A stretch of DNA of 64,000 bases from Acridotheres tristis (lineage: Eukaryota; Chordata; Aves; Passeriformes; Sturnidae), in NCBI GenBank assembly GCA_037013685.1, contig CM072887.1, positions 45,559,154-45,623,153 of the forward strand, in the 5' to 3' direction. Positions 12,907-25,345 of the stretch are shown here, piece by piece. Under the pieces are notes generated by a model, which had not been told where the DNA came from, ran no database searches, and saw nothing but the letters and a program-made list of their open reading frames with translations. Both the position numbers and the translations under genes were made by a program. Each line of letters begins with the position of its first letter. Positions within the stretch are counted from its first letter, which is position 1.

Positions 12907-15900
12907 GAAATATTTAAACTGAATAACTCCCTTGTTAAACCACAAATGACATGTAAATTTTTAAAACAAATTATCTGCACCTGTAAGTGGTGTCTCGGAC
13001 AGAAGGTAACAAATTATTATTAATGAAATTATATTTTATCTATTTTCCTTATTTCTGGACTTTTAGATCTCTCACTACATCCATCTGCACATCAGTAATC
13101 CATTTTTGAGTACAGATAGTACACTTTCTATTTTGGCTTGACTAGAACAAACCGAGCACAGAGATTCAGCAAATATTGATGTCTAAGTTTGATGGAGTGG
13201 CCAGGCTGTAGACATGTGCCAAAAGAACATTTCAAATACACTGAAGCTAAGACTTTTATCTCATCTTTTATAACAGAAGATCCAAAACTATTTGACACAA
13301 ACCCCTTACACTGGGAGCTACTTCTCAGACGAGCAAATATGACTTGATCTAAAATAGATGTCATATATAGAAGAACTAAATTGATGTTTCACTCCCTAAC
13401 CTCAATATATATTTTCCTTTCTGTACTGTTCTAAAAGAAATAAAATTAGAAGGAAATGTATTTTTTTTTTTTTATTTTCAGCTATCAAGCAGTGAGTTTT
13501 CAATTGAAACTAATTATAGTATTACATTTTAAAACATCAGTACATGTGGAACAGAGATACTTAATTCTTAAAAAAAGTAAGATTACCACAGAGAATAAAG
13601 ACAATGTCTACATAAACACCTTGTCCTGGATAGCCATAATTCAAATAGCCTTTTATAGAGCATGAATGCCCTTCAAAACTCACATGATTCAAAAGTTAAG
13701 AAACACTTTCCATATAAAATTCTGCTCCTTCCACAAGAAGTAATGACTCATTCCACATTTAATAATTTATGTACATTGAGGAAATCTTTTCCTATTTTCT
13801 GACACCTACATGAATAATCACTGCTCCCAAATAATCCAAACAGATATTGTTTGCAAAAAAATGCAATGCTTTTGATCAAAAAGTATAAATCTTGAAGCAC
13901 TTTGAAGCCTTTAAACTGGTAGGGTCTTTTAATGCCATTCCTTCTCTCATTAAAAAGATTTAATTGTGCCTTCTCTCTTCCCAATGCACTTCCTTTTCAG
14001 AAGTCTGTTTCAATTCTTCCCTGCACCTGTGAGCTCACAGATCCCTTTCCCCTTTCTAAAATCATAGAGGACCACTTCTCTATTGGGACTTTTCAATTAG
14101 TACACTAGCTTATATTTTTTACTCTATCAGTTTATTTTGGTTCTACTAAAATACATTTCAAAAGAGTATTTTATGTTCAATTTATTCTCAGTTTTAGCAT
14201 TTGACTGAAAATGGTTTCTCTCTAGCCTCCTACAATAGCCTGGCTTTCACAGCCTATTAGCTGCCTTATAAGGTCTTCCTCTGCCTAATACACAATTCCA
14301 TTTTAATATAGCTATGTCCATGTAAACTTGTTCAAATGCTTTTTAAAATTTTGCATCCCATCATTAATTAGTAGAAATAAAAAGTTGAAGAATAGTCAAA
14401 ACTGTAATTATATCAGACTAAATCCAAAACTAACTAGGTGAGTGTTTGGATTAAACACGGCATAACATCCCTTAGAATAATAGGAGGAGAGTTCCACTAA
14501 TTGTGACTAAATTACAGAGGTCATTTAACTCATTGCAGAGGTAATTTATAAGCAGTGTCCAAGATCTCAGTGACATCACATGAAATTAAACAATACATTA
14601 GACCATCCAATTCATGTGTACTTTACCTTTCTGCTGGTGTGACAGAGCTCAGGACAGCCACTGCTGAATTGTACCTGCTCAGCACACTGGAGCTGCGTTC
14701 CCTGTCCCTTGCATTGCTATCCAAAGGAGCTATGACCAACACATGGAGAGAGATGGACATCTCACTTGTCTGGGGGTGATTGTTTGTTTTTTCTTCTTAA
14801 ACATGAAGAAATGTATTTTTAAGAGAGAGCAAAAAAAGCAAGACAAGCTGCACTCTTCTATTTACTTTCAATAACTGTCCAAGAACAGTAGATTGCTACT
14901 ATGACCAGTTTTCAATGCATTTTCTGGAAAATAGACTCAATTACTAGCCTTTAAATGGTTTGGGGATGTCATTCCTGCTGGAAGCTTCCTTGCAAGCATG
15001 ATACAAAATTAAGATTAGCCTCATAAATCCTACTTGAGTAACATGATGCTCTTTAACAGAACCATATTTTCTACCTACTTCCAGTCCAGAGGAACAACCT
15101 ATCACTCATGCAGAACAGATGAGGTCCCTCTGCAAATGCTGACCATGGTAACCATGTCTTCGTGGCTTGCCATTTTAGCACTCATGATAGGTTTTTAGAT
15201 GACATATCAACAGTCTGAAAAGACGTAAGTAACATGCAAGGCCTAAATCTTTCTGTAAAACTGTATTTGACCTCAGGCACAAAAGCCAAGGAGATGAGTC
15301 ACTCCACCTCCACCTTTCATTAAGACAGATTCTGATTTGTTCTATTGAACAGATGCTTTTATAAGTATGAAAGGACTTGATAAAATTTTTTTTAAAAAAC
15401 ACCCACTTCTAGAACTGAGATACTAGGAATACAAAAATACTACTACTCAGAAAACAAGTGAATAGAGAACAAAGAAAGTGTATTTTTCTCTAAAGAGTAT
15501 GAAAGAAATGAGAAATCAACTTGATTATTGATTAAAGCAACTAGAAAAATGAGAAGAGGGTAAAAATGTAGGAAGAAAAGCAGAAGGTGGAATTTATGTG
15601 ATCAAACCATTAACAGGCAGGTTTGGCTCAATGCCTTTTCTCTATTCGCAACATATTGCTTCGTCTACAGATACAGCTCGGAAAACTATATACTTATTAT
15701 GACCTGCAAGCTTCTTTCCCTAATAAGTAAGCCCAAAACTTACAAGAAGGTGGTCTTGATGAAAAGGCAAAGTGTCTGATATAGACCTATAGACTCAGTT
15801 CTATATGTCTTTAAACTACTTCTAAATTGTAGCTGTCTCACGTCTTGTTATAAAATCTCAAAAGGCAAGAACTCTGGAATCAGACAAGCACATGGGTGCT

Positions 15901-18900
15901 GGTATCCATGAAAGCCTTGTATGCACATATTATGGTAATTGCCTCTGAAGAAAAAAATTGCAAAAAAGTCCCACATGTCTGCTCGTAAACTCAAACACTA
16001 CAAAGCCTTTCAATAAAAACTATTATCTTACAAAATGTGTGCTTGGGGAAGGGAGTTTAATACTGATTTCCCTGTCTTTTTTTTTTTTTTCCCAAATATT
16101 CTCAATGTTTTCTAATTAGTTTGGCTTCACTAGTCAAGTCTTGGCAATGACTATGTGCTCCTTCCTACCAGCAAGTCTTTTTTTTTTTTGTCATCTACTT
16201 GGATTCCGGAAGATTCCTGGGTTTCTGCTCTGTTCCTCAGACACCAAACTCACCAGCCTGCTCCTTCTGACTTCCATACAATCACTGCAACATCTCTGCC
16301 TGATCCCACTGTGGTCTAACCTTTGCTACAGAGAGCTGTGCAGGGAAGCAGCATCTACTCCAGTGATCTTCCCTAGAAGAAGAAACAAGTAAACCAAGAG
16401 CATCCCCACTGAGGTCTTCCATCCTTAAGAAAAAAAAGACAGATGCTGTGTGGCAAGGCACACAGCAGGAGCACCGGGTTTTGTGCCTCCAAATCTGCCA
16501 ACATCCTCTGGCCCCGGGGATTGCTTAGTCTGTGGGGTTGGGATAAGAGAAAACATGGTAACTACAGCCAGCTTACATGCTGGTTGTGTAACATTAGGGC
16601 TTACTCTCCAACTGCATAGACTAGAAAATAGATTTTTAAACAATAAACTCAATTATTGACCTTTATTATGAAACTTGGGAGTATAATAGGCTTTGTCAAA
16701 AGTGTGGAGCATTGTAAGCAACACCCATCACACATTTGAGCACTCAATTCCTGCTAACAAATTGTTCTTGATACCATAATTCCATTTAAAATTATTTTGA
16801 TAATTTGTAGAAAATTAATTACAATCAATGGAGGCTTTATTTGCATAGTGATAGATTGTCAGTCGCAGTATGCTCTATGAAACTACCTTTACTTCCCACG
16901 AAGGTGACTTTCTAATTTAATATATGTTACTTTTTCCAGGAATGCAGCTGACAGAAAATAGCAGCAGGACTTCTTCAGCACCATGCAAAACTAGCCTATA
17001 GATAACTTCAGCAACAGAAATATAAACAATTACAATTACTACAATTTATTCCTTGCTTCCTTTTGCAAAGACAAGTCTGCAGTCTTCTGATGCAAGTGCA
17101 ATGACAGTATCGTTTTCCTCATAGCTGGAACCAACAGAATAAAGAAGCTAAATCAAAAGTAATTTTGTAAACCCTGCTAATTTGATTTCTTGCTTAAGGG
17201 GCATATTCACCAGGGAATGATTTTACTTAGTTTGATTATTTTAACTGCTGGCCAAATATATGTATGTGCCTGTAAAAAGGGAAGATTGAAATCTGCAAAT
17301 ACAGAACCACTTTCTTTTTGCATAAAGTTAATTTAAATATTTCAAATTTCTTTGAAACAATAGATTTAAAGACAGTAAGATAGAAAATTATGAACTAAAA
17401 AAAGTAAAACTGAAGTAGAAAGAAATTATGTTGCTTGAAAAGTCACAAAAGGAGTCAATGTTAGACATCATTTAAGATGAAAAGCAGACTACTATTCCAA
17501 ACACATATGTATCATCCTAAAAAGAACAGGAAATTTGTTTACACTGTATTATACCTAGCAGGATGCCTGTAAATAATATGCTATTTGTGTCTGTACCAGT
17601 AGTACTTATCACATGACTACATTGCTTGCTAAATTATAGTTAATAATCATCATGTAACCAAAAACATGCCACCAGACAATAGGGTACTACACCACATAAA
17701 TTTAAAAATCAGATATTTTTCAGTGTGTACTCCAAAATATAATTGCATCAATAATTATTGTCTCTGTTTATAAAACAATTACAGTACCTGCTTAAGTACA
17801 GCATTGCATGCAGAAATTCCCTGTAACTATTTTATTCCATTCTAATTGACAATATATTCAGGACCCAAACCTGCTAACGCCTATTCCCAGCTTTATAATT
17901 ACACTGTACTTTAGAGTTATACTGCACTCTACAAATTGGCATTTACAAATCCCATGTACCATTGCAAAGTTTTGGTTTTTGGCAAGACAATGGATACTTC
18001 TTGGGACTCATGCATCTGACCTTAGAGGAACCAGATTGGTTTTCTTTTCCTTTTCCAAGTGGATGTTCATTTCTGAAATAGTATCCAGAGACTACTTAAC
18101 AAGAGTACCATGAAACAGATTTCACATTGTGGCAACATTACTAATGCTGGAAAAGGACTTCATGATGGGACTTTATTTGTCTTCAGGCACACACTTCCTC
18201 TCCCCATTCTTAATATGAGCTGAAAATTTTCCTCCTGTCTCAAAAATTAGTGATGGCAGATGCAGCACCAAACCTTTTTTCTGAGAAAGCACTTCTGCCT
18301 CCCTCAAATTGCTCTGTGTAAAAATTCCAATGTGATTTAAACAGCTTTGTAGTCATAGAAGTGCCTCTTAAACTTGTGGAGTTAAATAGTTTACTTTGCT
18401 CTGCTTCCTAATTAAAACAATTACTTAAAATACACATCCCCAACAAATTCTTACTGACACTTATTCCACTAGTTCTAATCATTGCTATGAAGCATCAGTA
18501 ATATTTCTTTTAAAGAGATTTCCAAGAGATAGCGAGGAAAGAAAACCATTTTCACAGAACTCCTGAATATATTTCTGTACATTCACTCTTCTTTAGATAT
18601 AATCTAGTCTTTTCTTCCTACAGGGCTTTGTGCACAGATTTTGGTTAAGCTATCACCACTACAGATGCTGCTTAGATCAGCTTAAGAGGGTTTCTGTTAA
18701 GCTGATACATTATGCACTGCCTTCATGGGCAAACACAAATGGCATAAATATGTGTAATACTTATGTTTTTATGTCTGTGTTAGATGAGGCTATTTTCTCT
18801 GCTTTCCCAAAGTACCATTCACTGTTGCCAATGGAAAACGAGCAAAACAATTATTACCAGCGTCAACAACAGAAAAAATGGCACACTACTGAACTTGAAG

Positions 18901-19811
18901 CTGTGATAGATTGTGGAATTCCTGGTAATTTCAGGTTTATGTAAGGCTGATTCAGGGCTCCCTTTTCACTCCATATATTCCATGAATGTTGCACTCCAGA
19001 GACCGAGTGTCAAGGGTGGCAAACTAGGTACATTTTTGGCTTTGCTGAATGCAGGTTTTCCCATATGCCATTTAAGAGTTCTCACACTTCAAATTTGCAG
19101 TCCTGTTCCATTTAAAACAGTGGCAAAATCTTACACACAAGGAGATTAGTAAGAAGGCACAGCAAAGAGAGGAAAGTATTTTCATTATGAAACAACATAG
19201 TAGGAAATGCTACCAAAAAATTTCTATCACTGATCAACAAGGCCTAGAGCTAATTCTCCAGAAAGAGGAGCTTGGGAGGAAGCATGCATTTAGGAAATGA
19301 GATCATCTAATTCAAGCTGTGCATTTCATGTGGACAAACCTGAAAGATGAATGTTCCTAGCAATTTTCCATCTCACAACAAGTGAATAGCTATTAAGGTA
19401 TTTTTTTCCATCATTGCAGAACTTCTATACCTATTTCTTTTGCAAATGTCTGTGAAAATAATAAGGGAATAGAAATTTATGATATTTTTTCTGCACATAG
19501 ATCACTTTAAAAGACTTTTTCAATGAGTTTTCAGTATATCTCAGTTTCCATGGACAATTTTGAAAAATTGCCTCGGACTTTTTTACTTTACTTTTGCTTC
19601 TTTTTACTAATGCTCCCAATGGCAATTGCCACTGAATCGAAAAGTAAGCATAAGAATAAAACCTTTTGTTATGTTGTGTGATTAAGAAGAATCAATAACA
19701 CTTAAATTAGTATTTGTTGTTCTGTTTAAAATAACTTCACATTTTGAAAAGTTTTTAATTCCAATAGTAATTTAATAAAGGTCTGATATTAACACATTCC
19801 TTAAAATGAAA
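12907..19811. other. Intronic stretch, no gene seen
   Basis: AT-rich intron with only short unsupported open frames. Points of note are a T-run near 16078-16091, a slightly GC-richer patch at 16440-16560, and an AT-rich segment at 16790-16920 containing an octamer-like ATTTGCAT. Confidence 0.6.
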
Positions 19812-20006
19812 ATGGAGAGCACAATCATCTTGGAACAGGCTCCCAGATTAGTCATGGCTGCCCCATCCCTGGAAGTGTTCAAGGTCAGGCTTGATGGGGC
19901 CCTAGGCAACTGGATCTAGTGGGTGATATCCCTGCCCTTAGCAGGGAGACTAGAACTACATAGTATTTAAGATCCCTTCCAACCCAAACAATTCTATGAT
20001 TCTATT
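19812..20006 (+). mobile_element. CR1 LINE, 5'-truncated 3' end
   Basis: A textbook avian CR1 3' end: GGAACAGGCT, then CCATCCCTGGAAGTGTTCAA, then GATCCCTTCCAACCCAAAC and the tail ATTCTATGATTCTATT. Only the 3' untranslated region and the very end of the element are present, as is usual for CR1 copies truncated by incomplete reverse transcription. Small deletions and substitutions against the remembered consensus show it is not recent. The orientation is antisense to RGS7. Confidence 0.95.
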
Positions 20007-22696
20007 ATTAAAGATAGTGGAAAGAGTTCTTCATTTCTTTCTGAAGAGCATTCATCTTACTTGATCCCAGCCCACCATAGCTTGCTCATTCTGCACTTTC
20101 CAAAGGCAAAGCTGTCACAAAACTGATTTTCCATAAAATATAGAAGTTCTGTCAAGTTTAAAGCAGCTTAAGATCGCCCTTAACTACCATCCCAGTCACC
20201 TGGCCAAGACAGGCAAACAAACAGAAACAGGAGGTGAAGGGATGCAGATAGCACCCAAATATCAGCACTCTGGTTTTTTGTAAAGTATACAAGCATCACT
20301 CATTAATCACTTAATTACATCAATACTTGGAAATGACTATATGTCCAATCTTATGGCTATACTTAGTCAATCTCTTCCACTCATGACTCTAAAAATCATG
20401 AACAAAACATATCCACTCCAAATGATCATTTGGATGCAAATCATCACACTGACAAAATGACAAACGCAAGAGACTGGTGTTATAACTTCAAACAAACTGT
20501 TCATTTAGGAAAAGAGGTTTATTAACCTTTTCTTCTCAAAATTCTGCTTTGAAAAGTGAAACTGTAAAGATGGCAAGTCCCTGCTCCAATCTGCCCATCT
20601 GAGAGGGCACAGGAGAGGGAATAATTCAGCTTCTATCCTTCATGAACTGACAGCAAGTTTTCATCGAAGCATTTCACTAGGAGTGGAACCTTGTCAAGGA
20701 GAGAGCTTACAGTTTTGACACTGAAGGCTCAGTTTGCAAATAACAAGAGGCTCTTTTAGCATAAAGAAATTAGCAATTATTCTACCACTAAATAATACTT
20801 TAGGAGAATGCAAGAAGAGACGAAGAAATGGATAGAACAAGAAAGTAGGAACCTGTCATCAACCCAGCATGGGAGTCACTGAAGTTAAAAACAAGGTCTA
20901 TAAATTCAGGACTTGGGAGATGAGAATCCTAGGTTCTCTAAAGTGGCTAACTTACTCTGGAAAATCTCTCAAAAATATAAATTCAAAAATCCTTTAATTT
21001 ATCTATAATGCAATATTACTTTGGTCCAAAGGCACCAGATGATCAAAGGGTTATGCCTTGTGGCTTTTGCTTCTTGTCAAACCAAGTAGTAGAGCTTTCT
21101 TTTTCATTTCGTGTTTCAGGTTGGTAACTTCCAGTAGTGAAGTGGATAAACCAATCAACTAATTTCAGATGCAGCACTGAGAAGTCATCAGATGTTAACA
21201 ACTCATTACTCAACTGTAGAAGATCAAAATTAATGACAGATCAAACCCTCTTTCCTGTTATTAGTCCCCTGAGTCATACAATTCTTACTGTATTGCTCCT
21301 CATTTTTTGCTGCCTGCCTCTGTATAACAAGCAATACTATTGCAGGTAGCCCCTGTGACTCATTCCTTGGGCTTACCCACCTGTGATTTGTGAGTATGAT
21401 GCACTATTATAACACTGCTTTCCTCTGGAGTCACTCACTATATCTATCCAGGATACTGAGACTGACAATCTGCTTTTAACTTGGATTTTTTTATGTTCAA
21501 ACACATAAATTCTTTAATTTTCTTCCCAAGCATACTGCTACTGGTAATTAATCATTATATTAATATATTTACTAATCAAAATGCAATATCTCATTATTTT
21601 CATGATTTCTCAGGTAAAAGAGAAATAAGCATTTTCTGAGATCAGGAAAAATATTTAAGAAAAATTAGATATAAAGGTAAAAATCTTTCTATAAAAAATG
21701 GGAAAACATAATGTTTATAGAGAGAAGATATTATATTAGCTTCACCTACAGGAATGAGAAAAAAACTAGACTTTACATGGATCATATTTTCCAGTGAAAG
21801 GGAAATTAATGTTTTCATTTTCTCTTTAACACAGGAGATGTTAAAAACACACCTTTCTACTGATCTCCTTCTCTTATTTTTGTTGGTTCAAGCTGTGACT
21901 AAAATAATTGAGCCATGCATCAGAAATACCCAGTAATAACTCGTATGAGCATGTTTTTCTTGAAAAGTTTTTATTCTCCCTCTGTGTGTATTCTTTAAAT
22001 GAACTTACATTTCTCATAGTTCTCCCTGCTCCTTCAACAAAAATTCTCATGTTCCACACTCAAGTTTACACACCACTCAATTGGCACATTCTCCACAGGT
22101 TTTATTCATCACCAAGCTCACCCAAGTATTGCACACTTTAAAGTCCTATGAAGAACACTCACATTCCATGACCACAAGACATCACTACATCTTTTAAATG
22201 AAATATTCATGTTCTGATTAGCTTATGAAGTTTTCAGCACTAATATTGGGTAAACCACTCACACCACCTCACCAAGACTTCCAAAACAAACCCTCAACTA
22301 TTGCTTTGTGAGTAAACTCTGAATGATTTTTTCTGTTTCAAAGTGAACAGGAAAGTTTTGGCATTTTCTTGTATCCCTCCTTAGCAAAAATTAAAACTAT
22401 ATTTTAGACCTCCTTCTAATCTCTATGATTCATATGTCAGACTCCCTAAATTCATCATTTAAAGCAAGTTTTTTAATCCATTTCCAGGTCTAAAGGTGAG
22501 CTATGGACCAGGAAAATTACCTTCTCTTTATTCTTAATACTCTAATCCATGTTAATAATGAATGCACATGACAATCTTTATGCAATTATTATTGCCGACC
22601 AGCAAGATGTCTATATATATTATCCTCTTCACTCCTCCAAAACATTTCAAAAGCATGAAGACAATAACAGTAAGTCCTTCTTTTTTTCATCAAAAT

Positions 22697-22741
22697 GCAT
22701 AGAAATACATAGAATACATAGAAATAGAAATACATAGAAAG
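22697..22741. repeat. Imperfect tandem repeat of CATAGAAATA-like units
   Basis: Four to five copies of a roughly 10-bp unit (CATAGAAATA, with shortened variants) run head to tail over 45 bp. Confidence 0.8.
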
Positions 22742-23430
22742 AGCACAGTCTCCTGCCTACTTTTTTACTTAGAGTCTTTAAAGTTTCAGATTTTTATTTG
22801 CTCTCTACGAATCTATGGAGTATATGCAACATAAAGCAAAATGATTCCTCATATTTTCAAAATTTCACAAAGTGGAATAATCTTTAATTTAGGATTATAT
22901 TTTTCTGAAGCACAAAAGTCTGTATAGTGTATAGGGAAATATCTGTATTTCAAATGTTTCTCTCTGTTGATGTTTTGTGAAAACATTTCGGGAATGACTC
23001 AGTAAATGAGATAGTATGATTACATCATCCTATTTATTACAATCACAACATTCTGTTAAATTCAAATACCACTCCTCAGGCTAATTTTGCTAATGCAGTC
23101 ATCTTTAGAGATGGTCAGTAATTCAGCAATAAAAAGTGACTTCTTTCAACTGGTTTTTCACTTTACATTAAAAAATGTATATAACAACATAATTAAAATT
23201 GTATCACAAAAGACCCTATTCCTACAGACAATTTATGGACATCCTTAGACTTTACAAGTTGTTTAAAAGACTTGTAGAATCTTTCCTAAGTGCTTGCAGG
23301 AACATGATTTCACTGTGGTAGAGTTATCCGTTTTGCTTCTCCCTCCCAAAAAATACCAAACAACTGCAAAGCTCCAGTATTTATGGGGCATAATCCAGGA
23401 CAGATGGCTGTGTACAAGACATCTTTTATA

Positions 23431-23475
23431 CACACACACACACAAACACACATATAAAAAATATGAGCATATAAG
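23431..23475. repeat. Short CA microsatellite grading into AT repeats
   Basis: Seven uninterrupted CA units, then an interrupted CA stretch and an AT-rich tail. It is short enough that high polymorphism is unlikely. Confidence 0.8.
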
Positions 23476-23576
23476 TATATATATTTCAGCTGAAGAGCAT
23501 CTACTTTAATGTTTTTGTAGGTACTAACTGTATTATTATTTGTAGGTATTTGTAGGTATTAAGGTTTTGTTAAATA

Positions 23577-23614
23577 TATTTGCATTATTGTTGCCCTTAT
23601 TTGCATTATTGTTG
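23577..23614. repeat. Two-copy 21-bp tandem duplication
   Basis: The 17-bp string TATTTGCATTATTGTTG occurs at 23577-23593 and again at 23598-23614, a 21-bp period with identical cores. Confidence 0.85.
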
Positions 23615-24796
23615 ATCCTTAGACAATATTCCCATGTTTCCTAGCAATCAACAGTTTTGAGTTCAAGCTAATATTTGTTTGCTACATATACATAAACTCC
23701 TAGCACATTGAATGAAACTAGTGACTAAGGACATAGATTTGAAGCTTTTAGATTCCATTCAGGATAGAAAACCGACAGGAAAGTAGGTTAATTGAACTAA
23801 AATGACAGTTTTGCTGTTCTGGTGGGAGTTGTAGTCATGTAGCAAAAATTTCTGGTATTCCCTGATATTTGAGTGAGAAAATAAGAGGAATAAAATGAAC
23901 TGTCCTATGATTTTTATTTCCTTCTAAATCTAATAAAATTAATGCATCGATAGAAAAGTTGGTACATCAGTAACTTTAATGTATAACTGATATACTCAAT
24001 CTTTAAAAGTATGGTGTCTATTCCAGTAAAAAAAAAAATTTTTTTTGGTCTATTATTTTGAAACCCATAGTACACAAGCAAGGCAGAGATTAATAATCAG
24101 TGTGAATTATTCATTAAGATGTCATGCTAAATTTGCAACTAACTCATGGCAGATAAAGATCCATTCTCCAGAGGCTACTTTTGTGCGAGTTTCTAAAATC
24201 TAAAATCTATTTTCTAAAATCAGGAAGCAATTTTGTTCACTCTTAGGACTCTATCGTTCTTTATGGTAAGATTATTCACTAGCAAAAACGTTCCAAAGGT
24301 TGAAAATTAAAATATAGAATTCTTCTTGGTGTTCTGGACACTAGAAACTTGCATAAATACTTTCTGTATAAGGATACGCTCCTTATACAGTGTGGTGTAT
24401 GGAGTGTGGTGATGATCTTTCTTTTGTTCTGCTATGAAATTTCTTATCTTCATGTACTGGCCAATACACTGAACTCATACTTGCTATGGAAGCTGGATAA
24501 AAACCTGACCTGACCTGCCTAAAAATATTGCCATTTTGAGATAATTAACTTTTTGTAGTAAATTAAGTACGCATTTCACCTAATTTTCAGGACAAAAACA
24601 GCTCTGTGTAAATCCACTCCAATTTGAAACATCAAAAACTTCTATAACTATTCAAAGGATAAAGAATGTCTCCTCCAGATTAGGTGACTGTGAATTCTCA
24701 ACAGTACTTGTTTAAAAGTGTTTCCCACTAAAGCATCTCCTTACATAAGACAGAGTGAAAACGTTAAATTTGTATGAAATTTACTTTGTCTCTTAC

Positions 24797-24893
24797 CAGA
24801 AAAGACACTGGGAATCTTGGAAAGAAAACTTTTCACCGTACGAATAGGAATCCCATTTTTCTCATCTTGCATGCGGGCTATGACGTCTTCCAT
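24797..24893 (-). CDS. RGS7: RGS7 internal coding exon, start of DEP domain (partial gene)
   Basis: Read on the minus strand, this 97-bp exon encodes 32 codons plus one base: it opens [14 protein letters not shown] and ends [10 protein letters not shown], with the last G completing a codon in the next exon. I recognise this as RGS7 at about residues 27-58 of the human protein; the paralogue RGS6 differs at several of these positions. RGS7 is a GTPase-activating protein for Gi/o alpha subunits. It works as a complex with the G-beta-5 subunit and is anchored at neuronal membranes by R7BP or GPR158 through its DEP/DHEX region. This exon supplies the linker and first helix of DEP. Splice signals are clean: a T-rich tract ending TATTCAG before the exon and GTAAGA after it. 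The exon enters in phase 0 and leaves in phase 1. The ATG lies exactly at the acceptor, so it is normally an internal methionine. Flanking exons were not found in this window. Confidence 0.96.
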
Positions 24894-25234
24894 CTGAATA
24901 GAGAAATAAAAAATAGAGGAATAAAAAATTTTTCTTTGAATATCTAACTTTTCAAAATGTTCAATGAAATTATGACAAAATTAACTGCAACTATTCTTTC
25001 TTTTTATTGAAATCACCAACATGCTCCATATGAAAAACTCTGTGTGAGAGGGCATTTTATGCTCTTTTATTAGTCAAAGTTTAAAAAAAATCTTATGTTG
25101 CTTCTGTACCCCTAATAGGTTCCCAAAAACTTCATTAAAAGTTTGTGGCTGGGCTGTGTTGTGAAAGCAGAATAACAGATAATATTCTGTCAGGCCTCTT
25201 TTTCCCCTAAAGTCAGATGTCTCACATTAGCAAA

Positions 25235-25345
25235 TAGCAAACCAGCACTGGGTGCAGTTGTGCATTACTTGGCCCAATAAGGGAGTTGTATACAGCCAGG
25301 AAAGAGACCACCAGCATTTGGGGTCACCAGTGGTGTACTTAGGAA
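25235..25345 (+). mobile_element. Degraded CR1 reverse-transcriptase fragment
   Basis: The string GGGGTCACCAGTGGTGTACT reads as VTSGV, the conserved CR1 reverse-transcriptase block that normally continues PQGSVLGP. Upstream bases resemble the preceding AQRVVVNG segment but are shifted out of frame by indels. The ends are approximate. The identification depends on one short conserved block, so confidence is moderate. Confidence 0.4.

Larger units (their letters stand above)
1..24796 (-). other. RGS7: RGS7 intron, 3' of the DEP exon (partial)
   Basis: Everything from the splice donor at 24792-24796 to the window edge is taken as one intron, because the next RGS7 coding segment (continuation of DEP, expected to begin SDIVQWL) could not be found on the minus strand. 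Its contents are listed separately: a CR1 tail near 8.1 kb, an LTR near 12.1-12.6 kb, a CR1 3' end near 19.9 kb, a possible cryptic exon at 7.7 kb and simple repeats. A very short exon could have been missed by eye. Confidence 0.8.
20007..24796. other. Intronic stretch with short simple repeats and a possible MIR remnant
   Basis: No gene is visible up to the RGS7 exon. It contains the simple repeats listed separately at 22697-22741, 23431-23475 and 23577-23614. A possible MIR-type remnant at about 20918-20985 (GGACTTGGGAGATGAGAATC and following bases) is too degraded to call firmly. Confidence 0.55.

Noticed and set aside
20918..20985. Possible second MIR remnant
   Set aside because: Only a short GGACTTGGGAGAT...CCTAGGTTCT similarity; the diagnostic GACCTTGGGCAAGTCA core is missing.
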